Source of the DNA: a virus
Strand: one strand, 5' to 3'
Virus record (IMG/VR): IMGVR_UViG_3300033571_006754
Span: 1-47,245 of that record
DNA length: 47,245 bases
Each line of letters opens with the position of its first letter. Position 1 is the stretch's first letter. The notes under the pieces were generated by a model. The model was not told the origin of the DNA, did not search any database, and saw only the letters and a program-made list of their open reading frames with translations. The translations under genes and the position numbers were made by a program. Below are positions 8,138 to 18,000 of the stretch, one piece after another.

Positions 8138-9145
8138 ATGGCATTAAATTTTGGCGGAATATTACAACAATCTGGCGGCGGAGTAGTTAGAAATGTACTA
8201 GGACAAGGTTCTAATACTGTTTTTGATCTACTGGATCCAAAAAACGCCCGTAATGCAATATCAGGTCTGTTACCTGGTGGAATGAGTAGTGCCACTAAAG
8301 CTGCTCCAAACATAGGGTTCCAAGGTATAGCTGCTGCGGGCGGTGCTAGTGCGGCAAACGAAGATGACTGGCGTGTTAGGATTAGCCTTAATCCTGGTGC
8401 CAAGGTGTTCTATCAGGATCCAATGTTGTTACCTAATAGCCTACTACATCCTTTGACTAATACCAACGGGGTAATTTTTCCTTATACTCCAACAGTGCTA
8501 ATGACACACACTGCACAGTACAGCACACAACAACTTACACATAGTAATTATCCCGCGCAATTCTATAACTATTCAGAAGTGAGTGACATAACTGTCAGCG
8601 GTGATTTTACTGTACAAAACGCCAGCGATGGTCAGTACTTAATGGCTGTAATTTACTTTTTACGCAGTGTAACTAAGATGTTTTTTGGTACAGGCGACAA
8701 TGTAGGTATGCCACCGCCTGTGGTATATTTGGATGGATATGGAAGTCACTACTTGCCACACGTGCCTTGTGTATTGACCAGCTTTACGCATACCATGCCT
8801 GCAGATGTTGATTACATCCAAGTGCCTGTGACTCGCAGCGAGTTAGATAGTAGCCCTGCAGAACCTAGTCGTTCAGTACAACTAAGCGAAGAAGAACAAA
8901 AATTTGTTCCTGGTCTACTACGTTCTGAAACACAGGCTACAACACCTAGCACACAGGCTACTATGCTAAACAGCCGCAGAAAAGACATCACCACAACCAC
9001 ACGTTTGCCCACTTCTAGTACTATTAATATTGCTTTACGTCCTGTATATAGTCGTAAGAGCCTACATGACAGATTTAATCTCAATCAATTTGCACAAGGT
9101 CAGCTATTAGCCGACGGAGATACAGGTGCAGGAGGATTTATCTAA
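8138..9145 (+). CDS. 48: Baseplate tail-tube cap/initiator protein (gp48-like)
   Basis: 335 residues; T4 gp48 is 364 and the related gp54 is 320. The core about 75-230 has the pattern I recall from cyanophage gp48 proteins: DDWRVRISL, FPYTPTVLMTHTAQYS, then YFLRSVTKMFFGTGDNVG, PPPVVYLDGYG and MPADVDYIQVP. The end LRPVYSRKSLHDRFNLNQF...GGFI is also typical. The protein sits on the baseplate hub and starts tail-tube polymerisation. gp48 and gp54 are related, so the exact T4 equivalent is less certain than the role. The N-terminal ~70 residues are Gly/Ala-rich. Its stop overlaps the gp53 start (TAATG). Confidence 0.85.
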   Translation: MALNFGGILQQSGGGVVRNVLGQGSNTVFDLLDPKNARNAISGLLPGGMSSATKAAPNIGFQGIAAAGGASAANEDDWRVRISLNPGAKVFYQDPMLLPNSLLHPLTNTNGVIFPYTPTVLMTHTAQYSTQQLTHSNYPAQFYNYSEVSDITVSGDFTVQNASDGQYLMAVIYFLRSVTKMFFGTGDNVGMPPPVVYLDGYGSHYLPHVPCVLTSFTHTMPADVDYIQVPVTRSELDSSPAEPSRSVQLSEEEQKFVPGLLRSETQATTPSTQATMLNSRRKDITTTTRLPTSSTINIALRPVYSRKSLHDRFNLNQFAQGQLLADGDTGAGGFI

Positions 9146-9447
9146 TGGCTGCCAACTACGGAAAAACCAGTCCTTATACTAACACAGATTTTTATGGTTT
9201 CTTTTTAGATGTAGCTAACATACCACAGGTTCCTATCGTGGCCAGTGATGTGGCTTATGAAATAGACACTATCTATAAACACCGCCCTGACCTACTAGCA
9301 TACGACTTGTATGGTGATCAAAATCTATGGTGGGTATTTGCTATACGTAATCCAAACGTTATCCAGGATCCGGTATATGATTTTGAACCCGGCGTAACTA
9401 TCTATATTCCACAAAAACAAAATCTGGTAGCAGCTCTAGGATTATAA
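9145..9447 (+). CDS. 53: Baseplate wedge subunit gp53
   Basis: 100 residues. The block HRPDLLAYDLYGDQNLWWVF (about 47-66) followed by RNPNVIQDPVYDF and an IYIP strand is the gp53 core, a LysM-like fold in T4. T4 gp53 is 196 residues, so this is a short version with only the core; I recall short forms in cyanophages too. In T4 it clamps neighbouring wedges together around the hub. The start overlaps the stop of the gp48-like gene by one base. Confidence 0.88.
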   Translation: MAANYGKTSPYTNTDFYGFFLDVANIPQVPIVASDVAYEIDTIYKHRPDLLAYDLYGDQNLWWVFAIRNPNVIQDPVYDFEPGVTIYIPQKQNLVAALGL

Positions 9448-9450
9448 TCA

Positions 9451-12400
9451 ATGGCTACATCAGTTACCAGGAATGCACAGTTTGCGGTAAATTATCTTAA
9501 GTCTAAAGGATGGTCCGATGCACAGGCTGCAGGCATAGTTGGTAATTTACAAGCAGAGTCTGGTGTAGATCTCAACGCAAAAGCATTTAACGCAGCCGGT
9601 GGAGGTAAAGGTGCTGCAGGTATTGCCCAATGGCGAGGTGCTAGGCAAACAGCATTTGAACAACGTTATGGTGTACCAGTAACCCAGGGCACTTTAGAAC
9701 AACAATTGGATTATGTCAATTGGGAATTAACACAAGGTCCTGAAAAAGCCGCAGGTGCAAGATTAAAATCACAGACCACAGCTGCCGGAGCTGCCGAAGT
9801 AATAGATACTTATTATGAAAGATCGGGCGGGGAGACTTTAAAAAAACGTGTGAACTATGCTCAAACTTTATCTGGCGGAGTGCCGGAAGGAGTCATAGGT
9901 GGTACGCCGGGTGAGCAAGCTCCAGAAGATGCAAGACAATCAGCTCAAATTTATGTAGCAAATGTTCCGCCTATACCCAACAGACTGCATGGCTACCCAT
10001 CATACATCTATGCTTTAAGTTTACACATCATGACTGGTGAGGAGTATAATGATGTAGTAGTAACACAGAAATATACTCCTAAAAATGTGTTAATAGCCAG
10101 TGCCGGTAGATACAGCGATAATTTCCCCAGAAATAAAAACTTTAACGAAGACTTTTATTTCAATGACTTTACTGTGACTACGATGATTGCCCCCAACGAT
10201 CAAAGTAGAAATACCAATGCTATCGATACTAAATTTACAATTATCGAACCCTACGGTTTTACCTTGGTAGAACGCATATTAAAAGTAACAGAAGAACTGG
10301 GAGGCAAAAACTATCTTGACATGCCCTATTTGGTGCAGATTGATTTTTTTGTTATAGATGAAGCAGGTAACCTAATAGGCGCTGTTGATGATCTACAGAA
10401 ACGATTCCCAGTAAAATTTACTAAGATGGACGTTAAGATCACTGAGCGTGGTGCAGAGTACTCAATTGCTGCTACCCCGTTTGGACATACCGCATTTGAT
10501 AGTTCCGTAGTCACTGTGCCTGCCAATATGGAAGTTACATCAAGAACAGTAGCAGACTTTTTCCAAAGCGTAGAAGGCACAGCCAACGATACTCTTGCAC
10601 AGGATATACTGGCTAGATCAACTCTGCAACAACGTCAAGAACAGGATGCACAGACAGCGCAGGCACAGAATGCTCCAAGCCTACTGTTTAATTCACTTAA
10701 TCAAGGTGCAGCCAAATCTACTATCAATGTAGACAGTTTTGGTTCTGCAATTAATGCCTATTATAAAGGGCTTAAGGACGCTGAAAAAATCGGCATAGCG
10801 GACGTATTTCGTTTTGAATTCCTACCAGATCCCGATACTGGTCAAGATGTCATAGGCAGTGCTACTTTTGTAGAAGAAAAAAGTAACACACCTAAAGAAA
10901 CTCCTATGCAGAAAAATGATACTAACAGTGCGGTAAGAATGCGTAGAGCAGACATAGGTAATAGTCAAAATATTTATGACCCCACTCGTGCAATTTTCAG
11001 CGTTAACTATGGTACTACCATTGACAAGTTAATAGAATATGTAGTTAGAAACAGTAGTTACGTGCAGGATCAATTGATAATACCAGACGGCGTCAGCCAA
11101 GAAGAATATCAAGCTCGTAAAGAGGAGATGAAGGATAAACCTCTCAAATGGTTTAGAATCATACCTAAGGTTAGAATACTAGGATTTGATGATGTGCGCA
11201 AGGTCTGGGCTAAGGAAATAACCTACACAATCAAACCCTACAAGATGTATAACGTTCGCAATGATCTAGCACCGCAGGGTATCGTAGTTAGCCCAGTAAA
11301 AAATTACAACTATATATTCACAGGCAAAAATGATGATGTCATTGATCTAGATATAAAATTTAATGTTTTATACTACAGTCAACAGACAGCCTATAGAAAT
11401 AATCTCACAGCCACAGCACCAACAGGCGATAGCATTAATACCAAATATGAAATTCAAAACGCACCTAACTACACAGGCGGAGATCCTCCTAAGGGTATAG
11501 ACTATAATGCAGTGATGCCGCTGATTATGAAACCGGTAGTGCAGAATTCTAAAGCAGTGGCTACAGGTAATCCAACTACTCCAAAAGAAGTTGCAGCATC
11601 AGACGTTGCTGACAGCCTTATGACCAGTAGTCAAGCTGATATGTTGGGTGTAAAATTAAGAATTATTGGCGATCCCGATTATATAAAACAAGATGATGTT
11701 TTTTATCAAAGTAAAACTACAACTTCAGCGGCTATGGCCACTTCAATTGATCCTAGATTACTACCTAATGGTGGTAGCCTGGTCATGGATGACGGAGGTG
11801 TGTACGTACAAATCTTATTTAAAGTACCTCGAGACATAGATGATCAGACAGGATTTATGAAATATGATGCAGGGCAGCGAAACAGTGTGTTCAGCGGGTT
11901 GTATCATGTAATTTCAGTGACCAGTAGCTTTAGCCAAGGAAAGTTTATTCAAGATTTAGATCTAATTAGATTACCAAGACAAGTGGCCTTTGACTATGTT
12001 GGCAGCAATAATAATAAATCAAATGCACGTCCTGCTACCAGCACAGTTCCAGGAATCTTGGGTATTACACCAGATGCTCCTGTACCTAGCCTATTAGTAT
12101 CCGGCAATGGAACAGCACCTAGCACAGCTGATGCAGCTGACACTGATTTGGATCAAACTGCTGGCCAAGATCAAAAGGTAGCAGAAATTAATAATGCTGA
12201 ACAACCTACAGAAGAACCACAACAACAGGAGTTAAAAGCGATTAGGGACAGTGCGCCAACTACAAATATCAGTGAACAAAATCAAACTCCGCCGATACCG
12301 GTTCCGCAGGCACCCGATGTACCAATCCCAACATCATTTGGTGGAGAATCTCAGATAAGTGGTCTTCAGCGAGAAGTTTATTATACAGATCAATTGATCA

Positions 12401-12594
12401 AAAGCAACGAACGACAATTAAATAGTGCTCAACAACGATACGATGCTTATATAGCTGCGGACCCATCTCAATCAGAAGTTAGAACAAGATTGGCTCTGAC
12501 AACGCTAACAAGATTAAATAATCAAAATTCTACACTGCTAGATGAAAAAGCAATACTAGAAGAACAGATAAGACAAGCAAGATCAACGAATTAG
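9451..12594 (+). CDS. Large baseplate hub-type virion protein with N-terminal tail-lysozyme domain
   Basis: 1047 residues. Residues 1-147 look like a phage tail lysozyme domain (Phage_lysozyme2 type): NLQAESG with E36 as likely catalytic acid, then GIAQWRGAR (57-65) and repeated LEQQLDYVNWEL. Residues about 170-860 are a structural region with strands such as YPSYIYALSLHIMTGEEY and FSVNYGTTIDKLIEYVVRNS, reminiscent of hub proteins in marine T4-like phages. A Pro/Gln/Thr-rich linker (about 870-975) leads to a C-terminal coiled coil (about 980-1047). The likely role is hub assembly and local peptidoglycan cleavage at infection. It lies between gp53 and the gp5-like spike. No one-to-one T4 match is claimed. 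Confidence 0.75.
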   Translation: MATSVTRNAQFAVNYLKSKGWSDAQAAGIVGNLQAESGVDLNAKAFNAAGGGKGAAGIAQWRGARQTAFEQRYGVPVTQGTLEQQLDYVNWELTQGPEKAAGARLKSQTTAAGAAEVIDTYYERSGGETLKKRVNYAQTLSGGVPEGVIGGTPGEQAPEDARQSAQIYVANVPPIPNRLHGYPSYIYALSLHIMTGEEYNDVVVTQKYTPKNVLIASAGRYSDNFPRNKNFNEDFYFNDFTVTTMIAPNDQSRNTNAIDTKFTIIEPYGFTLVERILKVTEELGGKNYLDMPYLVQIDFFVIDEAGNLIGAVDDLQKRFPVKFTKMDVKITERGAEYSIAATPFGHTAFDSSVVTVPANMEVTSRTVADFFQSVEGTANDTLAQDILARSTLQQRQEQDAQTAQAQNAPSLLFNSLNQGAAKSTINVDSFGSAINAYYKGLKDAEKIGIADVFRFEFLPDPDTGQDVIGSATFVEEKSNTPKETPMQKNDTNSAVRMRRADIGNSQNIYDPTRAIFSVNYGTTIDKLIEYVVRNSSYVQDQLIIPDGVSQEEYQARKEEMKDKPLKWFRIIPKVRILGFDDVRKVWAKEITYTIKPYKMYNVRNDLAPQGIVVSPVKNYNYIFTGKNDDVIDLDIKFNVLYYSQQTAYRNNLTATAPTGDSINTKYEIQNAPNYTGGDPPKGIDYNAVMPLIMKPVVQNSKAVATGNPTTPKEVAASDVADSLMTSSQADMLGVKLRIIGDPDYIKQDDVFYQSKTTTSAAMATSIDPRLLPNGGSLVMDDGGVYVQILFKVPRDIDDQTGFMKYDAGQRNSVFSGLYHVISVTSSFSQGKFIQDLDLIRLPRQVAFDYVGSNNNKSNARPATSTVPGILGITPDAPVPSLLVSGNGTAPSTADAADTDLDQTAGQDQKVAEINNAEQPTEEPQQQELKAIRDSAPTTNISEQNQTPPIPVPQAPDVPIPTSFGGESQISGLQREVYYTDQLIKSNERQLNSAQQRYDAYIAADPSQSEVRTRLALTTLTRLNNQNSTLLDEKAILEEQIRQARSTN

Positions 12595-12603
12595 GAATAA
12601 CAC

Positions 12604-14649
12604 ATGGCAATCGATAATAGAATAGGTAACAAGGTAATTAAAAATGCACGTCGCGAAGATGCGACAGGCACTCGTGTTGACCCATATCCGTATATAGGAT
12701 TAGTTAAAAACAATCTAGATCCCACACGCAGTGGACGACTACAGGTTTATATTCCTGATCTAGGTGGTCCAGAGGATGATAGCAAAAACTGGCGCACAGT
12801 TAGCTATGCTAGTCCGTTCATGGGCTATACCAGTCAGACACAGACCTCTACTGAACGTCCTAGTTTAGAAAATAAATTTAGTACTGTACAACATACCTAT
12901 GGTATGTGGTTTGTGCCTCCAGATATTAACGTGCAGGTTATAGTTTTATTCATTGGGGGCGATCCTCTTAGAGGATATTGGGTAGCCTGTGTAAACCCAC
13001 ATCTTAGCCATTATATGGTACCCGGATTAGCAGGTACACAAAACGTTGACAAAACCAGCTTGCCTGGCGGTGGTGCAGGACTTAAGGACGGTGATATTCT
13101 GCCGGTAGTAGAATTCAATGAATATACCAAAGATTTTACTAACACAGCGTTCTATAACAATAATAAACCAGTACACATTTACCAATGGGATATTTACAAA
13201 TCACAAGGGTTAGATAAAGACTATATTCGAGGTCCTCTAAGCAGCAGTAGTCAGCGAGAAAGTCCTAGTTTTGTGTTTGGTATCAGTACTCCCGGTCGTC
13301 CAGTTAACGATCCTGCAGACGATAAAAACTATCTTAATAATCTTAAGGCTGGCAAAGTAGATGCCAAATATCTAACCACAAAGTCACGCAAAGGTGGACA
13401 TGTGTTTGTCATGGATGATGGTGCGACTATGGGCGAAGATCAATTGATTCGCCTGCGCACTGCTAAAGGCCACCAACTGTTGATGCACGATACTAACGAA
13501 ACTCTTTATCTAGCACACAGCACAGGTAAAAGCTGGATTGAAATGGCCAAAGATGGAAGTATACTAGTCTACGCAGAGAGCGGATTCGCTCTACGTACCG
13601 AAGGTAGTATCAATATGAAAGCTGACAGGGACTTTAATCTAGACGTTGGCGGCAAAATTAAAGTCAGATCAGGTGAAGGTTTTAATTTAGAAACAACTAA
13701 AATAGAATTCCTAGCAGATGACAAGTTTCGCGTTACTGCTAACGCAGGTACAGAACTTAAAACTAATTCATTTAATGTTGACGCGGGCGGAAAAATCAGT
13801 ATCAAGAGCGATGGTACGTTAGTTTTACAGGCCGCAAGTATTTTACAAAACAGTGGTGGAGGAGAACAGCTACAAGAAGTTAAAAAACTACAGACTAATC
13901 AACTGTTTGATACTGCACTCAGCGGTACCAGCTGGGTACCTAAACCTAACGCACAACAGACTATTGTCACAGTAGCACCCACACATGAACCTTATATAAG
14001 AGGTACTTCCGGAGTTATTTTTGTGCCCGAAAGTCCTGGTATCCAGCCTCGACCTTACTCAGGTACTGTAGATGCAACCAAGTCCCCTACTACTACATCA
14101 GCTGGGGTAACGAATACAGCTAGTGTCAAAGATCTACGAAATCAACCAGCAGCCAAAGCGCCAGCTGGATCTCTATCCTTAGATCAGACTACAGCACTAT
14201 TCTCGCAACTATCTAAAGGGCAAACATATTCTTCAGTTGGTACAGATGGTGCTGTGGGCAAATATCAATTTGATTACAAAGCTCTACAACAAGCAGGATA
14301 TGTAAAAAATACCGTGGCCAGCAACAGCGATCTATCTAATCCTAACAGTTGGATAGGTAAAAACGGTATAGCAAACGTAGAAACTTTTTTATCTAGCTCT
14401 AGCGAGCAAGAAAGCGTTATAAGTGCCGTAACTTCTCAAAACTATACAGCTCTACTAGCCAATGGAGCAATTAGCAGCGAACAGAGTGCAGAAGATGTAG
14501 CCGGAATCATGGCAGTGGCACAAAAACTAGGAGTTAACGCGGCTAAAGATTTTCGAGAAGGCAAACTCAATGCAGTAGAAACTTTCAATCAAGGAAAATA
14601 TGCGGTATCGATACTAGCACCACAGTTACCTGCGATTAACGCCGGATAA
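12604..14649 (+). CDS. 5: Baseplate spike protein, gp5-like (OB fold plus beta-helix) with C-terminal lysozyme-like domain
   Basis: 681 residues. Residues about 28-140 form an OB-type gp5 N-terminal domain (YIGLVKNNLDPTRSGRLQVY, then PDINVQVIVLFIGGDPLRGYW). Residues about 265-425 resemble the gp5/VgrG trimeric beta-helix: GHQLLMHDTNETLYLAHSTG, then short repeats such as GSINMKADRDFNLDVGGKI. The last ~165 residues contain GAVGKYQFDYKALQQAGY, the 'GxYQF' signature of lysozyme/transglycosylase-like folds. The expected upstream catalytic 'ES' is absent, so activity is doubtful. In T4 gp5 the lysozyme lies between the OB fold and the helix; here the domain is at the distal end. SD TTAGGA before ATG. 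Confidence 0.87.
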   Translation: MAIDNRIGNKVIKNARREDATGTRVDPYPYIGLVKNNLDPTRSGRLQVYIPDLGGPEDDSKNWRTVSYASPFMGYTSQTQTSTERPSLENKFSTVQHTYGMWFVPPDINVQVIVLFIGGDPLRGYWVACVNPHLSHYMVPGLAGTQNVDKTSLPGGGAGLKDGDILPVVEFNEYTKDFTNTAFYNNNKPVHIYQWDIYKSQGLDKDYIRGPLSSSSQRESPSFVFGISTPGRPVNDPADDKNYLNNLKAGKVDAKYLTTKSRKGGHVFVMDDGATMGEDQLIRLRTAKGHQLLMHDTNETLYLAHSTGKSWIEMAKDGSILVYAESGFALRTEGSINMKADRDFNLDVGGKIKVRSGEGFNLETTKIEFLADDKFRVTANAGTELKTNSFNVDAGGKISIKSDGTLVLQAASILQNSGGGEQLQEVKKLQTNQLFDTALSGTSWVPKPNAQQTIVTVAPTHEPYIRGTSGVIFVPESPGIQPRPYSGTVDATKSPTTTSAGVTNTASVKDLRNQPAAKAPAGSLSLDQTTALFSQLSKGQTYSSVGTDGAVGKYQFDYKALQQAGYVKNTVASNSDLSNPNSWIGKNGIANVETFLSSSSEQESVISAVTSQNYTALLANGAISSEQSAEDVAGIMAVAQKLGVNAAKDFREGKLNAVETFNQGKYAVSILAPQLPAINAG

Positions 14650-14652
14650 ATA
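14645..14652 (+). promoter_or_regulatory. Late promoter GATAAATA, exactly 5 bases before the gp25 ATG
   Basis: GATAAATA overlaps the stop codon of the spike gene. By T4 spacing the transcript start falls on the A of the gp25 ATG at 14658. No ribosome site is seen between. One mismatch from TATAAATA. Confidence 0.55.
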
Positions 14653-14657
14653 TTATT

Positions 14658-15035
14658 ATGGCCAGCACATATAAAGGTTTTAGTACCACAGGCAGAACAA
14701 GTAATTTTCGCCTTACAGATTTTGATTTGATTAAACAAGATATTTTTAATCATTTTAACATACGTAAAGGTGAAAAACTTATGCGTCCTAATTTTGGCAC
14801 TATTATCTGGAATACACTGTATGAACCATTTACAGAAGATCTAAAAAGTGTAATAGTTAACGATGTACAGTCTATTGCCGCCTACGACCCTCGCGTGAGT
14901 TTTGATAATATTATAATTACAGAATACGATCAAGGAATACTTATCGAACTGCAACTACGCTACGTTCTTACTAATCAAACCAACATCATGTTACTTCGTT
15001 TTAACGGAGATACACAAACCCTCACCGCACAGTAA
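14658..15035 (+). CDS. 25: Baseplate wedge subunit gp25
   Basis: 125 residues; T4 gp25 is 132. It shows the gp25/GPW (lysozyme-like fold, sheath-initiator) pattern: FDLIKQDIFNHFNIRKGEKL, then MRPNFGTIIWNTLYEPFTED, then DPRVSFDNIIITEYDQG and a final beta strand pair. The protein joins inner wedges and starts sheath contraction. The ATG has no Shine-Dalgarno site but lies 5 bases after GATAAATA. It may be translated from a leaderless late mRNA, or by coupling from the spike gene whose stop is 8 bases upstream. Confidence 0.92.
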   Translation: MASTYKGFSTTGRTSNFRLTDFDLIKQDIFNHFNIRKGEKLMRPNFGTIIWNTLYEPFTEDLKSVIVNDVQSIAAYDPRVSFDNIIITEYDQGILIELQLRYVLTNQTNIMLLRFNGDTQTLTAQ

Positions 15036-15053
15036 TAAACTACGCTGTTTATT
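15034..15053 (+). repeat. Small inverted repeat after gp25
   Basis: AATAAAC (15034-15040) pairs with GTTTATT (15047-15053) across a 6-base loop. The stem is mostly A:T and no T-run follows, so it is at best a weak terminator or RNA-processing site. It sits in the 51-base gap between gp25 and gp6, just upstream of a late promoter. Confidence 0.3.
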
Positions 15054-15058
15054 CTTAA

Positions 15059-15066
15059 GATAAATA
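15059..15066 (+). promoter_or_regulatory. Late promoter GATAAATA before gp6
   Basis: GATAAATA in the gp25-gp6 gap. The predicted start at about 15072 gives a leader of about 15 bases containing TTAGGA before the gp6 ATG at 15087, a normal late-message layout. Confidence 0.7.
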
Positions 15067-15086
15067 CATTATATTAGGAATAAAGT

Positions 15087-18000
15087 ATGGCAACAACTAC
15101 AAGACAGACTAGTTTATTGATTGCAGAAGATTGGACTAAACTATATCAAAGTTTTCGTAACGCAGATTTTCAAAGCTATGATTTTGAAACTCTTCGTGCG
15201 TCGATGATCAACTATCTTCAACTGTACTATCCAGAAGATTTCAATGACTATATCGAATCCAGTGAGTTTATCGCACTGATCGATATGATCGCATTTCTGG
15301 GTCAAAGCCTGGCTTTCCGCGGTGATTTAAATGCTCGTGAAAACTTTATCGACACCGCACAACGCCGTGACAGTATTCTTAAACTTGCACGTTTAATATC
15401 CTACAATCCTAAACGTAATATTAACAGCAAAGGTTTCTTAAAGTTTGACAGTGTCAGCACTACTGAACCTGTATTTGACAGCAACGGTATTAATCTAAGC
15501 GGTCTAGTGATTAACTGGGCAGACGCAGGCAATAACAATTGGTTAGAACAGTTTACACTAGTACTAAATGCTGCATTACAAAGTAACCAAGTGATTGGTA
15601 AGCCTGCCAGCAGTCAAATTATAGCCGGTGTAACCACAGATGAATATCAAATTAATTATATTCCTAATACTATTCCTGTGTATCCAATAACTGCCACAGT
15701 GGCAGGCACTAGTATGAATTTTGAAGTAGTAAGTCCTACTACCACTGGAGAGACTTATGTTTATGAATCTGCACCAGCACTTAATGTACCTTTTAACTTT
15801 ATCTATAAAAATGATGGTCTAGGCAATAACAGTAATAATACTGGATTCTTCCTGTATTTTGTTCAAGGATCTTTACAAAGTACAGATTTTACATTTGAAG
15901 AAAGCGTACCCAATCGTGTTTACAGTATCAACGCAAACAATATAAACAACAGCGACATTTGGCTGTACAGCGTAGATGCTAATGGTAATTTAGACCAACT
16001 TTGGTCACAGGTTCCGGCTGTGGCTAATACTAATGTTATCTATAATAATTTTACCGATCGAAACATTTATCAGGTCAATACCCGGGCAGGAGATCAAATT
16101 GATCTAATATTTGGTGATGGTGCATTCGCTAATATTCCTAGCGGACGTTATCGATTGTATTATAGAATATCAAATGGACTACAGTACAAGATTACACCTG
16201 ATGAAATGCAAGGCATCACAGTTGCATTAAGTTATGTGAGTCAAACCGGTCGTGTTGAAGTTTTAAACGTTACAGCCAGCTTACAGTACACTGTGGCTAA
16301 TGCAACCACACGAGAAAGCCTAGACGACATTAAACAAAAAGCACCGCAACAATTCTACACACAGAATCGCATGGTCACGGGCGAAGACTATAACATCTTG
16401 CCTTATACCCTGTTCAGTGATATTTTAAAAGTCAAAGCAGTTAACCGCACCAGCTCAGGTGTTAGCCGTTACTTAGATGTTATTGATGTAACTGGTAAGT
16501 ATTCAAGCACAAACATTTTTGCTCAAGACGGTATTCTCTATAGAGATAGTTTTGTTGATAGTTTTAGTTTTGATTACAATACCACTAACGATATTTTCCG
16601 TGTAATCTACGGACAAGTAGCACCCATTGCCCAAGCTACAGAAACCAAACAGTTATTTTATGCAGACTATCCGCTAATTAGTTTATCCAATGTTTATTGG
16701 CACACTTCGACACTGATAGCAAATGGTTGCACAGGTTACTTTGTAGATGTTGACGGTAATATTCTGCAGATTGGCGATATTGTAGCTAACAGTAATAGAT
16801 ATATCCAGCAGGGTGCTATTGTACGATTTAGTGCAGGTTCCGGAAATTATTTTGACAGCCAAAATTATGTAAAAGTAGGAACTCCTAGCCAACCTGGTGA
16901 CAAATACTACGTCTATGCAGCAGTTGAATTAGTAGTAGGTGATGGTACTAACAACGGTCAGGGAAACTTAGACAGCGGCGCAGGCCCAGTAACTCTAAAC
17001 CAAAGGATTCCATTGGCTCTTAACGGATCTCAACAAACTGTCTTAGGTGATCAGGTATTTGCAGTATTTAATGTTGATTTTTCAAACTCATTGGTACAAA
17101 CAATGGTTAGTTACGTACAGGCATTTGCTAACTTTGGATTACGCTACGATACTGATGTTAATGATTGGTTAATTATAGCTCCAGAAAATCTAAACACTGC
17201 GGGCGGATTTGATCTTACGTATGCAGGAGATAATAGCGGGCAAGGATTAGATAGTAGTTGGATTATATCTTTTGAAACTGTAGGGCAAACTTATACAGTT
17301 AGTTATCGCGGACTTCGTTATGTATTTGAAAGTGTGATAGAAACTAATTTTTACTATGATGGCACGACCAAGATATTTGATGCTAAGACAGGACAGACAG
17401 TTCAGGATCAAATTAAAATTTTAAAAGTTAACAGTAATCCCGACAACAGTATGCCGCTAAATCTAGACTATATTTGGTACATTGATAAAAGTATAGTAGA
17501 AGTCGATGGATATACAAATATTAATCGAGTACAGATAACATTTAGTGATAGTGATAATGACGGTATTCCGGATAATCCCGAGCTGTTTGATCTGATTGTA
17601 GACCCCTCAATCAATACCAATGACAAATATGTATATTTTGAATCTACAATAGGATATGATAATTTTGTTGTCCAGACACCAGTCGACAAAAATTTAGTCA
17701 ACAGTGAATACGAAACTCTCAGAGCTGCTGAACAGGCAAAAACTCTATATCAAAATAATCAGCTATTTTATATCGCCCCAATAAATGAATTTTATAAACT
17801 AGAAGTGTCTGGAGCAGTGTATACTCTTGTTATACAAGATGGACAAAACGGTTCAGGAACCTACACAGCTAAATTAGGCCGCCAAGATTTGTATTTCCAA
17901 TATAGACACAATAGTCCTAATAATAAACGTATTGACCCAAGTCCAAACAATATTATTGATTTGTATGTTCTTACTCAGCAATATACAACAGACTATCTAG

